Shown here in pieces: positions 35,473-48,100 of a DNA stretch of 64,000 nucleotides (position 1 is the stretch's first letter; every line of letters starts with the position of its first letter). The notes beneath the pieces were generated by a model. That model saw only the letters and a list, made by a program, of their open reading frames with translations. It was not told where the DNA came from and made no database searches. Made by a program: the position numbers and the translations under genes. The stretch is from Diadema setosum (taxonomy: Eukaryota; Echinodermata; Echinoidea; Diadematoida; Diadematidae), in assembly GCF_964275005.1 (NCBI RefSeq), contig NC_092706.1, forward strand, positions 26,198,942-26,262,941, given 5' to 3'.

Positions 35473-37164
35473 TGTACAAAAGCAACTAACTACCAGTGGG
35501 GGGAAAAAGTGTTGTTTGTATTTATTACACAGTGCATTGACTTTGGTGTAGCCTTCTGGGGTGATTACCAGTTCTACTACAGCGTAATGTCACTCTGAAT
35601 GGAAATGATGATATACAACATGTATGTCAGTACAATTTGTGCAGCTGTCACAGATATGCAATATTTGCAGCTGTAGTTTCCACACATGCAATTGTAAAGT
35701 AATTTATAGTTTATTTTCTATGGTGCATTTCCTTCATAAAGTCTTGTAAAGATGATTGTGACTTTCACAGGGTGCTTTTTGCTTGAAGGTACATGCCTAC
35801 ATCAATGTCTTTGCAGCATGAACATGCAAAGAGGCCAGTGAAAACTGAACACGCCAGTGACAACATTTCAGTATGAGTATCAAACATTTTATTGAATGGA
35901 CGGTCATATAATAGATTTATACAGTAAGAAAGAGACTAGATACAATGAGATACACTCATAGTGTAAATACAAGGCAACTTCATTTCTTTACACCAGGGAA
36001 GGACAACACAAAAGTGAAATTAAAATGAAGGTCAGAGTATGTAAATCATCTAGAAACTTTTTTAAACATCCCTTCTGAAGTAGACTTTACATAACAAAAT
36101 CATCAAAGGCTTGAACACACTCTTGCTCGGTATCAGACTGTGAAATAGACTTGGATTCTGAGTATCAAGCCCTAAAAGTATGATTTATTGCTGCGCCTCA
36201 AGAATTGATACCAGTCGGCTGTAGCATCATACATTGTACTACTGTATCAAAATTTACGATCTCTGGCAGAGCCATAAGACAGAGATTAAATTGAAATTTG
36301 TCTGGTTAATGTATCTAATCTGTATCCAACATTTTGTGTGTTATTATTGTATTCTTCTTTTGATTTTGCTTTGTTAGGTGTGAGTATAAAAACAGTTGAA
36401 AGATTCAAGTCTAATGATGCACAATTCCATTTTACATATACTTTTTTACACCCTCTGTTAGCCTGATGAGAACAGGATGATTTTGCTACAGCACACATTT
36501 CCCATAGACACTTGCCCGAGTATTCTCGGGACTAGTTCTCAGCGGGTTAAGGCTGTATCCTGGGGTTTTATTTGTGAGATGTACAGTAAAACACATGCCA
36601 GTGGTGTTCTCTGAAGAAAGGTCAAGGCTCAGCTGATGCAAATGTGCATACGGCATATGTATACATATTCACATGGGTTTATTGTTTTGCAAAAATAGCG
36701 AGTTGGGTGTTAATCTTGAAATTAAGAGCACACAAAGATTTAACTCTATTTCCAATTTCAATACTCTGCTATACTCCTTGACTGCAAATTAAATCACTCA
36801 TAAAATTGTGGTGTTAGAAGTCCCAATTCACAAGAAATTTGTATGCAGTTTTTAACATACAGTGTACACCTGTGTGATATGTTAAATCAAGATACAGTTT
36901 GAGGCTTTCACTAAACTTTGACTCATTTTCGAATGTGATATTTCGGAGGACAAGACGCACAAAATTGATTGGAATGTTTGTATTTACTATTATGTCATAT
37001 TTCCAGGTTTCACAGAGTATTATATTCATCATCATTGTACTGTACTCCTCTTCCGGTCTGGAACAAGAACACCTTTTTTTTTTCTTCCTTTTTAGTTGGA
37101 TACCCTGTCCTTCTGTAGCCATATGCACTAAAATGAAGGAGATTTTCCACTCACTTAGTAATAC

Positions 37165-37361
37165 AGTGGACTCTCATTAGATAAACAATCAATGATATAA
37201 CAATCTTTTATTTATAACAAAGTATTTCCCTTGCCCCTAAGTTTAATGTTTCGTTTTAATTTATCTTAATGTTTTTTTAATTACCCTAACATAGCAAAGT
37301 TTTGACATAAAAGTGTACGTGTACCAAGGTAATTTCATTGGAGTTCATGAAAGTCCACTGT
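37165..37361. mobile_element. degraded MITE, ends CAGTGGACTCTCATTA / GAAAGTCCACTG
   Basis: The ends are a short inverted repeat and the interior has ataacaatc and ataacaaagt motifs, as in 401-587. It is strongly diverged. Confidence 0.5.
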
Positions 37362-37641
37362 GGTAGGATACACTGTATACACAGTGAATACCTTTTGGAT
37401 AAAATTTTGCTGTGTACAAAAATTGTACAATCGACAGACTTACAGAGTACAGAAGGCATCGATATTCAAACCATAAGCATGATTTCATGTCGTATGTACA
37501 ATTTTACAGTATTTACACACATTTCACGTTGAATACACATTATTACGTATATTTCGACATTCCCATTTGTGACGTGTTCATTGTCGTCAAAGAGTCGTGT
37601 CCTAAACAAAACCCAAACATTTAAGACAACTTTTTGAAGTA

Positions 37642-38066
37642 CAGTTGAACCTCTATTATCTGGCCTCCCTTTATCCGGATCTCTCTATTATCCGAACGCA
37701 ATCTCGCAGTGATTTTTTTTTTTTATAATTACGGGAAGAAAGGGGGATTCCCAACTCCTTGAGAAACTCCTACCCAAACACACATGAATTACATATTACT
37801 TCCAATATGATTAACATACATTGCATCAAATTTCCTTCCAAATTGCTTACCTTCAGACATTTCAACATCCCGAAACATCCCCAAATGTAACAATGAAAAG
37901 GTTGCAGTATACACATTACTACATGTGGTACTACAATGGGCTACATCAGTACATGTGTATGTATAATGTACATGTATAAAGCACTGAGTCTCCCGTATCC
38001 GGCCAAATCCCTTATCCGGATGAGCCCCGGTCCCGACTTGTCCGGATACGAGAGGTTCAACTGTAC
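37642..38066. mobile_element. ~425-bp Tigger/pogo-like MITE, ends ACAGTTGAACCTCT / AGAGGTTCAACTGT
   Basis: 14-base terminal inverted repeats followed by matching subterminal tatccgg / ccggata motifs. A single end of the same family is embedded at 3593-3660. Confidence 0.85.
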
Positions 38067-39069
38067 GAGTGTTGTATACATCCATGTGTGGAGGAAATTG
38101 TAGAGAGGAATGAATTGCATAAACACACCGTAATCGGTAATGGGCTACAAGTTGGGATGTAACAGAAGAATGGCATGAAGGGTGCTGTGATTTATTTTCA
38201 ACTTCACACTGACTGGTTTCCAGACTTTTTAAAAGTTTCAAACCGGAAGTATGGGATGTATGAGAAATGACAACAATAAATAGTTCTCTTGCAAATTTAC
38301 TGTAAGTATCTGGAAAGTTTGAATAAAGACAGCTGGTTGGTCATATAATATAGTCCTGATGGGTTCAAGTATACCACAAAAACAGTATAATTACATCGTA
38401 CCATGTTCGGACTTTGTATCGCATGAGACCTGGTATTCCACAATGCAGTGGTAGTTGCTCTAATAGCGTGAGTTACTACAATGAAGCATGGATTTAAAAA
38501 AACCAAAAACTCTTTTTGTGTAACATGGCCCAACACACTGAAGACTTTGTTTATTGTACTGCTTGAAAGAACCGTGGCAATTTAAACTGCACTGGGTGCA
38601 GTTTCTACAAAATGTAATATGTACGATGTATATACAAGCTAACACAATTCGTCTGAGCTGGATCCTTTGAATAATTCCAAATTAATAATACTAATAATAA
38701 AGGGTTATGTGATTTTGCAGAACGTGGTCTTGCTAGTCAATTCCTGGCAAATGGATCTTTGTTTGCTAATGCGTAAAAAAAAAGGAAGAAGAAAGATAAA
38801 AAGAAAACCAGCATGTTTTTCAAAATACACAATAAACTTGCATATTCAGAGTACAGCAACCAGTCAATCCAGTACATTCCTCCACGCTTTCTACACCGGA
38901 CTCGAAGCTACACCAGCATCCCCAAGTGTTCAAGCTATTGATGTAGATGATGTCGAGCAAGGCAGTGTTTGGTCCAATATGTTCTTGTGACTGTATATAT
39001 TCCAACATTGTTTCCAATCGAGAATCTAGGGACTTGTCTGGCAAATGTTTGTGAAGTCTTGCTTGGGGT

Positions 39070-39128
39070 TTATTCTTCCTCCTTCTCCTGCTTTTCTTCC
39101 TCAGGTGGCGTAATCTCTTCATCTTTCT
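39070..39128 (-). CDS. ODAD4: ODAD4 last exon, form 2 (acidic tail)
   Basis: Acceptor gtttag/AG, phase 1, stop TAA at 39070-39072. Encodes EKDEEITPPEEEKQEKEEE, in keeping with the acidic composition of exons 9 and 10. It lies 2.6 kb downstream of form 1, so the two would be alternative 3' terminal exons. Confidence 0.68.
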
Positions 39129-42100
39129 CTAAACGAGAGACAGAAAATGAAGAAAATAGATAGCAAGATAAATACAGGAATAATGTCATTTATCAAACAT
39201 TCATCAATAAAAGGTGTTAAATTATAACCACTCTTTTGTGACATGTAAAGAAATATAGACATTAACCCATACAATTAAATAATTTTAGATTTCTTGATGA
39301 GCAATCACATCTCATCTAATCTCACCAACACACATCAAAACTCTTTTGGTAATATTACAGTCATGTTTAATAACGAACACTGTAAAAGAGCTAGCATAAA
39401 TTAATTGTGAATGCTCTGGGCACATTGCATCGCATTCCATGACATTTAATATTTCCTTTCAAATGTCAGACAGACTCTTTGCGAAACAGACTTTACATAA
39501 TGTCAGGTCAATGCAGGTTAAAGGATACATCTGCATACATGTATCACAATCATATGAAGAAAATCAGTTTGCCCATCTTGAGGTACATGTAGCTAATGGT
39601 ATAGCAGACAGTTCATTTTTCAAATCATTGCATGAACAGCATGAGATGTAATGTATCATACAAAATTACTGTACAGATAAGCATGCAGTGTATAAATACA
39701 CTTTTAAAGCATGTTTTGTGGCATCTCTGACTTGCATGCTTTGTGAAAATAATGATTAATATTCCCTCGCATTCATTAATGTTTTTCTTTTTTATGTCTG
39801 TACGGTACCAGCTCTCACACAGCACAGCTAGGGTCAATGGCAAAAGTCATTTGCATCACTCAGTGAAGCATAAACTTATGCATTACAGCAATGTAAGTGG
39901 TTAATTTAGCAGCAGGATTTGACACTATCACACCACGCTGATGGTGTCATTTGCATTTATTAGTTTCTTTGCCCAAGGCAAAAGGATGACAAGTTTTCAC
40001 TGCACCTACTTCTTGAAACTTTACCTGAAATTTCATTGTTATGCCTGCATTATGGATTGCTAATTTACCAGGGGGGTGTTTCATAAAGCTGTTCTTAAAG
40101 TTACGAACGACTTAAGAACGACTGGAACACGTTCTGATGTGCTATACTTATCAAAATTTCAATAATTCAGCACAAGAACTGATCACCAGTCGTTCTTAAG
40201 TCAATCGTACCTTTAAGAACAACTTTATGAAACACTCCCCACAGATGTATGCCAGCCCAAACCAATTCTGTACTGCCGTGGATAACATTTGTTGAAAAAG
40301 TATATCATAAAGACTCTGAATATATGAGTAATTTATTCTACTTCTTCATGATACAGGCAAAAAAAGAAAAAAATTGTCTTCATGTGTAACTCTACGGTAA
40401 CACAGGCAAGATGGTACTGAATGAGAGGTGACATTACATTGAAGGCAGATACAAAATGCGCTATTCAAAAAACACACAAAACGTATTATGCACCGAGCTT
40501 TCAAATATTTTTCAGGTGAAAAACAAACAATGATATGCTAATTTTAGGCTTGTGACATACACAGTTTGCACAAGCACGATGATGGTTGACAGGAATATCG
40601 AGACAATTGCACGAACATGCGCAATGGAGATGCAATTGTCGTCGTGCAAAACCCATGCAGATCCTGGTCTACAAAGAACTCAAACCTTCATAAGGGCTAC
40701 ATAACAACATGTAGAGCCTATGTACATGCTAGTTCGGGTACTCCTTTGAAGATACAATGAAACGGTAAATCCTATGAAGGACATACATACAATACATTGT
40801 ACAGTGTATATCAATATGCACAGGACTTCATTCCCTTTCACGCTGTATCTCAAATTTCTTAAACAACCACGAAGCTCAGAGAAAAGGGGAAAGAAACAGA
40901 CAGACAGACAGACAGACAGAGGGAAAAAAAGACGGAAAGAGGAAAAGGGACTAGAACAAGGAATCTCCATCATGTAATTGGCACAGAAAAAAATTGTACG
41001 TTGACCATGACACAGACACTAACAACAAATTAGAGATTTGAAGTAGTAGTCTCAAGGTCCAGCATTTTCTCAGCACATTCTGACAAATGTAAAGACCCAC
41101 TTTGGGTTCTCACTTGGGATACCGTCTTTTCAATTGACAACATTTCTGCTTGGATGCAAAGGCATTGTCATTCACAATTCTGTGTGACAGGACTTCAGTT
41201 CACTCGTATTGGCATCCGTACTGTTTACATTTGATTTTTGATGAGAGAGGGGGAAAAAAAGGTGCATCTGTCAGCTGAATGCAGAGTCATGTGTGTGTAG
41301 CCATTTTGGCCACCACAAACTAAATTTGAGGAAAATCTTTCTGTCTCTGAAATAGTGGAAAAATAGAAGCTACGAACAAGGAAATCCACCAATAACATAC
41401 TATTAGGCCATCTTCCCTCCCTTCCCCCTTAAAAAAAAAAAGAACGAAAAAAAAAAAAACACTCCCTCAAAACTTGAAGTACAATAGAAAATGTGTGGGT
41501 TTCAGCAAAGACTCATGAACTTACTTGTAGAACACTTCCTCTTGTCCCTACCCCATCCCTTTCCCCTACACCTCACAATATGTGTATACAAGATTTTTTT
41601 TTTTTTTTTTTGGTTGTTGTTGTTGTTGTTAACCCTCCTTCCTAACTTCCATCATGAAAAATCTTTCACCTCTTCGCCGTAACTATTTGCCATCCTTCTT
41701 GGACTCGTCACTAGAGCTGCTACTGCCGCTCTTCTTTCTGCTGCGGTGGGACGAACGACTGCTGCTCCTGCTGCTGGCCTTGGACGACCTACTACTGCTG
41801 TGAGAGTCTGTGTGATGGGCCAGCATTGGTATTTACCAGTGAGTTTTGCTCAGTTATAAAGTGAACAAAATTATATTACTGTCCTGACGTGCTATTAGTT
41901 CATTTCTTCCTTGATTTGCTTCTCTGGTCACAGACATTTTATATCAAAAGTGTACACAAAGAAGAACTTAGTGCAATTTTTCTCTTCTTTTTTTTTTCTG
42001 AAAAATACATTGATGTCCTACGATTGTATATGTGCCTAAAGTAATTAATCTGAAGTGAGTAAATGTGTCAATGGCATAGATCTCCCTCACCCCTGTTTTC

Positions 42101-45100
42101 ATCTTTGAATATTGAATGATATATTAGTTACTGAAAACTTGTTTTGCATTTTGTAAGACCATGCATTACCTTCTTCTGGAAGGAAAATTTTGTTTTCACT
42201 TCTTTGCCACATGATTAAGCTTATCCATGGCTCGACACTAACTTTTTTGTTTGGTGGCCCAATGGGGCCACCAAAATCCCAAATTTCAAATTTTTGGTGG
42301 CCCGAGAGAAAAATTTGGTGTCCTGAAGAAAACCCAATAAAAAACATTAAAAATCCTTTTTTTTTTTTAATGAGTCAAATATTTAAGTTTTATGATAGTA
42401 AGAATTAGAAGTTGGACATAATTATTTACTCATAAATAAACTTCAACAACTTGCAACACTCACTCTCAGGCACTCATTCATTCCTTTTCATCCATCCTTT
42501 AAACAAATTTAACTGCCAATTTCCGGCGCAAAAAGTTACGAATTTATTGACATACTTTTCAAAAAATTTTGGTGGCCCGAGGCGGGCCACCAAATTTGCC
42601 CTTTTTTAAAATTTGGTGGCCCGACTTTCATTTTTGGTGGCCCCGGGCCACCCGGCCACCGTTAGTGTCGAGCCCTGGCTTATCAGTCTTCTGAGGTATT
42701 TTGAACTAAAAATCAACATTTTGATGAAGAAATTAAATAAGATATTGAAATCTACTTTAAAATACTCAGAAGAAATAATGAGGTAGTACAGTGACAATTC
42801 TTGTTATTCTTGAGAATAAGTTATGTATACAATAATGAAAACAATAAAGTAGGCACAAAAAAAAAAAATAACTGCACCAACTGCAACTATTACAAATGGT
42901 GATATTTTACAGCTTTGATACAGATGTGAAAAAGGAAATTAGCTTCCGCACAACCCACATGTGATAACAGGTTATGGTAATGGTTATGGTTATGTCCATG
43001 AAAAAAATATGAAATCTGAACCTGGATCAATGCATAATCATATACATGGTTTTGATTTTTTTTTTTTCTAGGAGTATATGGGATATAGAAAGCGATAGGC
43101 AGAATTCCAAATCCGTTCATTTTAAAGGAATAAGTGTCCACCACAAAACATTATTTGACTTGAAGTATTTGAAGCAAAATGACCTCATGTGGAAATGCCA
43201 GTCATTTCAAAGCATACCACATACTTGTACATTGTATGCATTTGAAGTTTTGAAATTTGTGAAATTTGCAACAAAAAAGAACAACTAAAGAGTGATTAAA
43301 ATAAATGAATAAATATTCAAAAACTGGCTTGAGGAAATGTATCCTCTTCAAACCCCGGCCCTGATTAGCACTATCTCCCATCTCAAGTACGAAGCAATCC
43401 CTTTAAAAAAAAGATGCTTCCTTTATTAAAAGCGCTTATTGGCAGTACTTTTTACCACCTATCTCGTAGCCCATTTCTATTTTGAAGAAAGTGGCATCTT
43501 GAATTGGGTAGTGTGATATCTGAGTGAAGGTCACTAAGAGCCATAGAAAATGCTTGAAACCATGGTTCACGACACTAAGGTAAAGTAGTTGATTGTGAGA
43601 GTGCACTTAAAAGGCTGTTCTTCCTGTTGGAGCATTGCTTGAGATTCTGGATACTAATGAGTAGTGATGCTTTCTGGAAGACCCATGAGGCCGCGAGATG
43701 AGAAAAGAGACTTAGACAGGATCATGTACATGTAACCTTGTCAAAAGTATGTGTGAGTATAGTCTGTGTCAGTGGTGATTGATACCTGTTGTTTAATTGC
43801 TGACCACCTAAAACTCCCATCTATACTTAAGCTGGATTGTACATTACAAGTTTGGAGGTGTGTGAGACCCTGGCTGCAGGGTGTTATTCAGATGGTATTG
43901 ATTAATCAATTTAAAAAAATAAAAAATAAAAATAATAAAACCAAATACATGTATTCTACCTGTGCCTTACAAGTTGGTTACAAGTTAGTCATAAGAGCTT
44001 AGCAGATTTTTCCATACTCATCTGCACGAAAAAAAAAAAAAAAATCTCATGAGCAGCAATGAGAGGGAGTGGGAAGAGAGTCGAATGTCTGGTGATGGCA
44101 AAAAGAATAATAATTATACGTGGTGTGTTTGTTCACTCAGGGTTGCTGATGGTGAGCTATGCTTTAATACATCAAAACACAGTGCTGAAGTCATGTACGG
44201 ACGAGTGTAAAAAAAAGAATGGTTATATGCGACTTGCACAGGCAAGTAACACAGCACAAGTGCGGCATGTTTTAACTCGCTCAAAATGAGCAACCCAGGA
44301 ATGGGTTTACTTTTCAAACAATTGCACGCAGCACAAACAGATCCAGAGAATGTGCTGTGTGGGGAGCAATGAACAGAATGCACGTTTAGAAGGAGGTGCT
44401 TCGTATCTACACTCAAAAAAAAAAAAAAAAAAGCACAGACATACATTGTAGCTATTCTGTATGAAAATTGATTTTAGTCCTTTTTAATCATCCGAACAAT
44501 GCATGAAGGTTCCTTGTCTTGAAAGTTATTTGTCTTATTCAAAGTCTACAGGATTCATTATCAATACTATCAAGTCTCATTATCAATTTTGTTTGCTTAC
44601 TTTTTTTTTTTTTTTTGGGGGGGGGGGGGAGGGCGGGAGGCTTTTAAATCATGAAAATGAAAAAAGATGACATACAATGTATGTTCCTGGCCTGTAATGC
44701 AACCAATCTCTCATAATATACGATATGCCTAAGTGTATATTAGATAAGAGCAAGACTAGTAGCTTTGCACAAATGTAGCACTGAATGGCATTTCAAGGAT
44801 GTGAAAATATCTAGCAGCACAAGGGATTAAAGCCAGCAACAGATCAATATGATGTATGAAGCAACGATGGAAGAAGCATGTTACTGTGCCATCACGATCC
44901 AGTCAACAAGTGAATGTGAGTAGGAATATGTAGTCATTAGGGTCAATTTAACTACGACATCTTGTGAATTAGCCATCATGCACTCGATTATTTCACCAGG
45001 TTGCAGTGTGATGCATGAGATTCTTGGAATTACTTATCATATAATGTAAAAATTTAGAATTATCCATGTCTAATCAACAGAGTGAAGAAAACTTGGAGAG

Positions 45101-48100
45101 CAATTAGACAAAGGACACAACACTTTCCTTCCAACACATAGACTACTAATTTCATCAACTTGATCCTCTTCTGGGTTTAAGTGACTTACTGAATGGTATA
45201 GTAGGTACAAGTACATGTATAATTCAGATGTAGCAATAGTTAGCACAGACAGTAGGACTTTGGAACTATATCCCATTATTTCATGCAAGCCTACCAGAAT
45301 ACTAGGATTATCATTATCTACTTATTTCTCTTTTTTTTTTCTTTTTTTGTTTGTTGGGGGGGGGGGGGTTGGTTTTTTTTTTTTTTTTTTTTTGGGGGGG
45401 GGGTGTTTTTTGTTGTTGTTGTTGTTGTTTCTCATAAGTTCCATTGTTTTATGAGAGAATTGATGTTCTGAAATAATTGAACAATTATCAGATATTCAAA
45501 AGTATTCATTCAACCTATTCATATTTGGAAACAAAAGTCAAGTCACTTGAAGAGCATCAACTAACTATAGGAGCAGATATCTGAGCTTCCACAATGACAA
45601 AACAATTTTTAAATCACATCCCAGTGTACCACAAGAACCTGGTGAAATAATGTGCATACAAAACATCATACTGGAGGAACATCTTCAGTCAATGGAACAG
45701 GATGTCACGAGGGATAAGGAGCGCGGGTGGGGGATTGATGTCGAGATATATAGTAATGCACCAATGACGTGATAAAGCAAGCATGAGGGTATATATATAA
45801 TGACACATTTAAACATCCAGCCACACAACGTGTCTTCACCATCAGCTTTCGTTTTCTCTTCCTTCTCCTCCTCCTTCTCCTCCTCCTCCTTCTGTTGTAC
45901 GTCATCTTCCTTCTGCTGAGGCATCTCTGCCTCCCCAGGCTTCTCCTCCTCTTTTGCCTGACCGACGTCCACCTCGGCATCGTTCGCCTCTTCCTCTTTT
46001 TGCTGACCGCCAAATACTATTCCACGATGGAGGCGAGGTGATTTTAGGAGGGATCTTTATACATCATACTTGTATATTCCAAATGCACATGGCTGGCAAT
46101 GTCAAAATCTCATTTGAAAATTATTCCCTGGGTTGACAGAAAGTGTAAATCTGCACATGTACTGTAAAAGTGGAAATTTTTGCAGTGTTGAAATTTTCTT
46201 GCATTTCGTACAACCAGAAACTAGCGTGAAAACAATTAAAGCATGTGAATATTTTTGCTTGCCACAATGTTCCAATAGTTGATATCTTGATTTCACGGAA
46301 TTAAAAACATGCAAAACTCATCTCACCTGGAGAGTGCGAAAAAATTAGTTGCGCAAAAAAATATCCACTTTTACAGTACTCAAATTTTTAACTGATCTTA
46401 AAGTTTGTTGATCTCAAGCTTGAGACATATCAAGCTCAAGCTTGTCTCATTAAATTGCTCGGCCATGCTTCCGATCAGAGTGACAGAATGCAAAGTGCAT
46501 CTATCAAAAGCTCTTCATCACTGAAAAAACAACAACAATAACATACAAATGTACAGCTCCAGACTTGACTCAAAATGCCAAAGATCAAACTGGCTCATCT
46601 TTGCCCACTGAAGTTTCAGTGCCGCCATCGCTGGATGAGAAGACTACTACCGCTTGTGATGTCACATTGTGTAGAACGATATAGAGAAAACAAAGAAAAT
46701 TCAACATATTTTCACTTTTCCCACATAATAAAAGAACACTTGACTTACCACTTTCAGTAGGCAGGGGGAATAATATTACACTTAACATACGTCAGTGACA
46801 AGTCAAGGAAATTTGCATTTTTTTTTTTCAAAAAATAAAATTTTGTGAAATTCTCTTTGTATTTTCGTTATATCGTTCTACGCATGTGACATCATACACT
46901 GTAGTAGTCTTCTCATCCAGCAGTGACTGTCCAGATACTTAAAAAATTCGTAACTTTTGAACGGATTGTCCGATTTTCCTCAAACTTTCACTGATGTGTT
47001 CTGCGAATATTGCTGCATTCATTCAATCCACAAGTATATGAGGGTGGACTTGTCCTTTAACTCGTATATGGTGGAAACTTCAATTGTGGTCTATTCTCAC
47101 AAGGCTATCATCTCACTGAATTCTACTTTCCTTCTTTTTCTCCACCTTACATTAACATACTCTTTCCTCTCAACACGAGACATACAATCAGCATAACAAC
47201 CTTCATCCTTTTTTCATCTATTTCTGTCTTGCAGGGATGTGAGAGTACTTGCAGAAAAAAAAAAGGAAAAATCTGAAACTTACAAAATGAAAAGTCTGAA
47301 GTGCATGAAACTGTGAACATTTCAACACATTTGAAGTGACAAAAAGTCTGAAAATGGGTTTTGGGTAGAAGGAAAAAATTTGAAATCAGATTAAACTCAG
47401 AACTCTCACATTTTTTCTAAAGACACAGTTAAAGATAATAAAAAGTTTTGGTACCTCAAAAGTTTCCCTGAATTTCCTTGTCTTGGTTTGTGTTTCACGT
47501 TAAAGTACGTTGTCTGTGAGAATTACTCGCCCCAAAGTGCTCTCATGTCTTAGTAATCATGCAATAATGGTTTCGTACCAGAGCCGTCGCCGTACAGCGT
47601 CGATAAATATTGTAAGAAACCACTGACTGCGACCAGCAGCGTGCAGCCCATTGTACGCATAGCTAACTGCGACCAGCAGCCCCATACACATAGCGTAATG
47701 GGGCTTCGCATTGTAACATTCAGGATCATGACAGAATTAGTATCGCGGGTAAATGTCAATTTAAAATTGGCCGAGTCACATTCAGTCATCAATTCGAACA
47801 GAAAGGGACTATAGGCAGAACCAAACGTTGCCCGAAGCCTGTTTTCAATACTTCACCTTAATTGGTAAGTCTTCAAATTGAAGAATTTTTGGGATTTTAA
47901 GTTAACATTTATCCTGCAATACTAAATCTGTCATGATCCTGAATGCTACAATGCGAAGCCCAATTACGCTATGCATATGGGACTGCCGGTCGCTATGCGT
48001 ATGGGGCTGCTGGTCGCAGTTAATTGCATGATTACTAAGACATGAGAGCACTTTGGGGTGAGTAAGTCTCACAGTGTTAGTTATATGAAAGGTACTTTAA

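Larger units (their letters stand above)
31463..39069. other. convergent intergenic region between PRMT2 and ODAD4
   Basis: No gene recognised. It holds the PRMT2 and ODAD4 3' flanks (polyadenylation sites not assigned), a (CT)n tract at about 35436-35471, poly-A/T runs and the foldback elements listed separately. Confidence 0.6.

Noticed and set aside
37789..38241. 150-codon minus-strand open frame
   Set aside because: It spans most of the Tigger-like MITE at 37642-38066 and has no recognisable domain.
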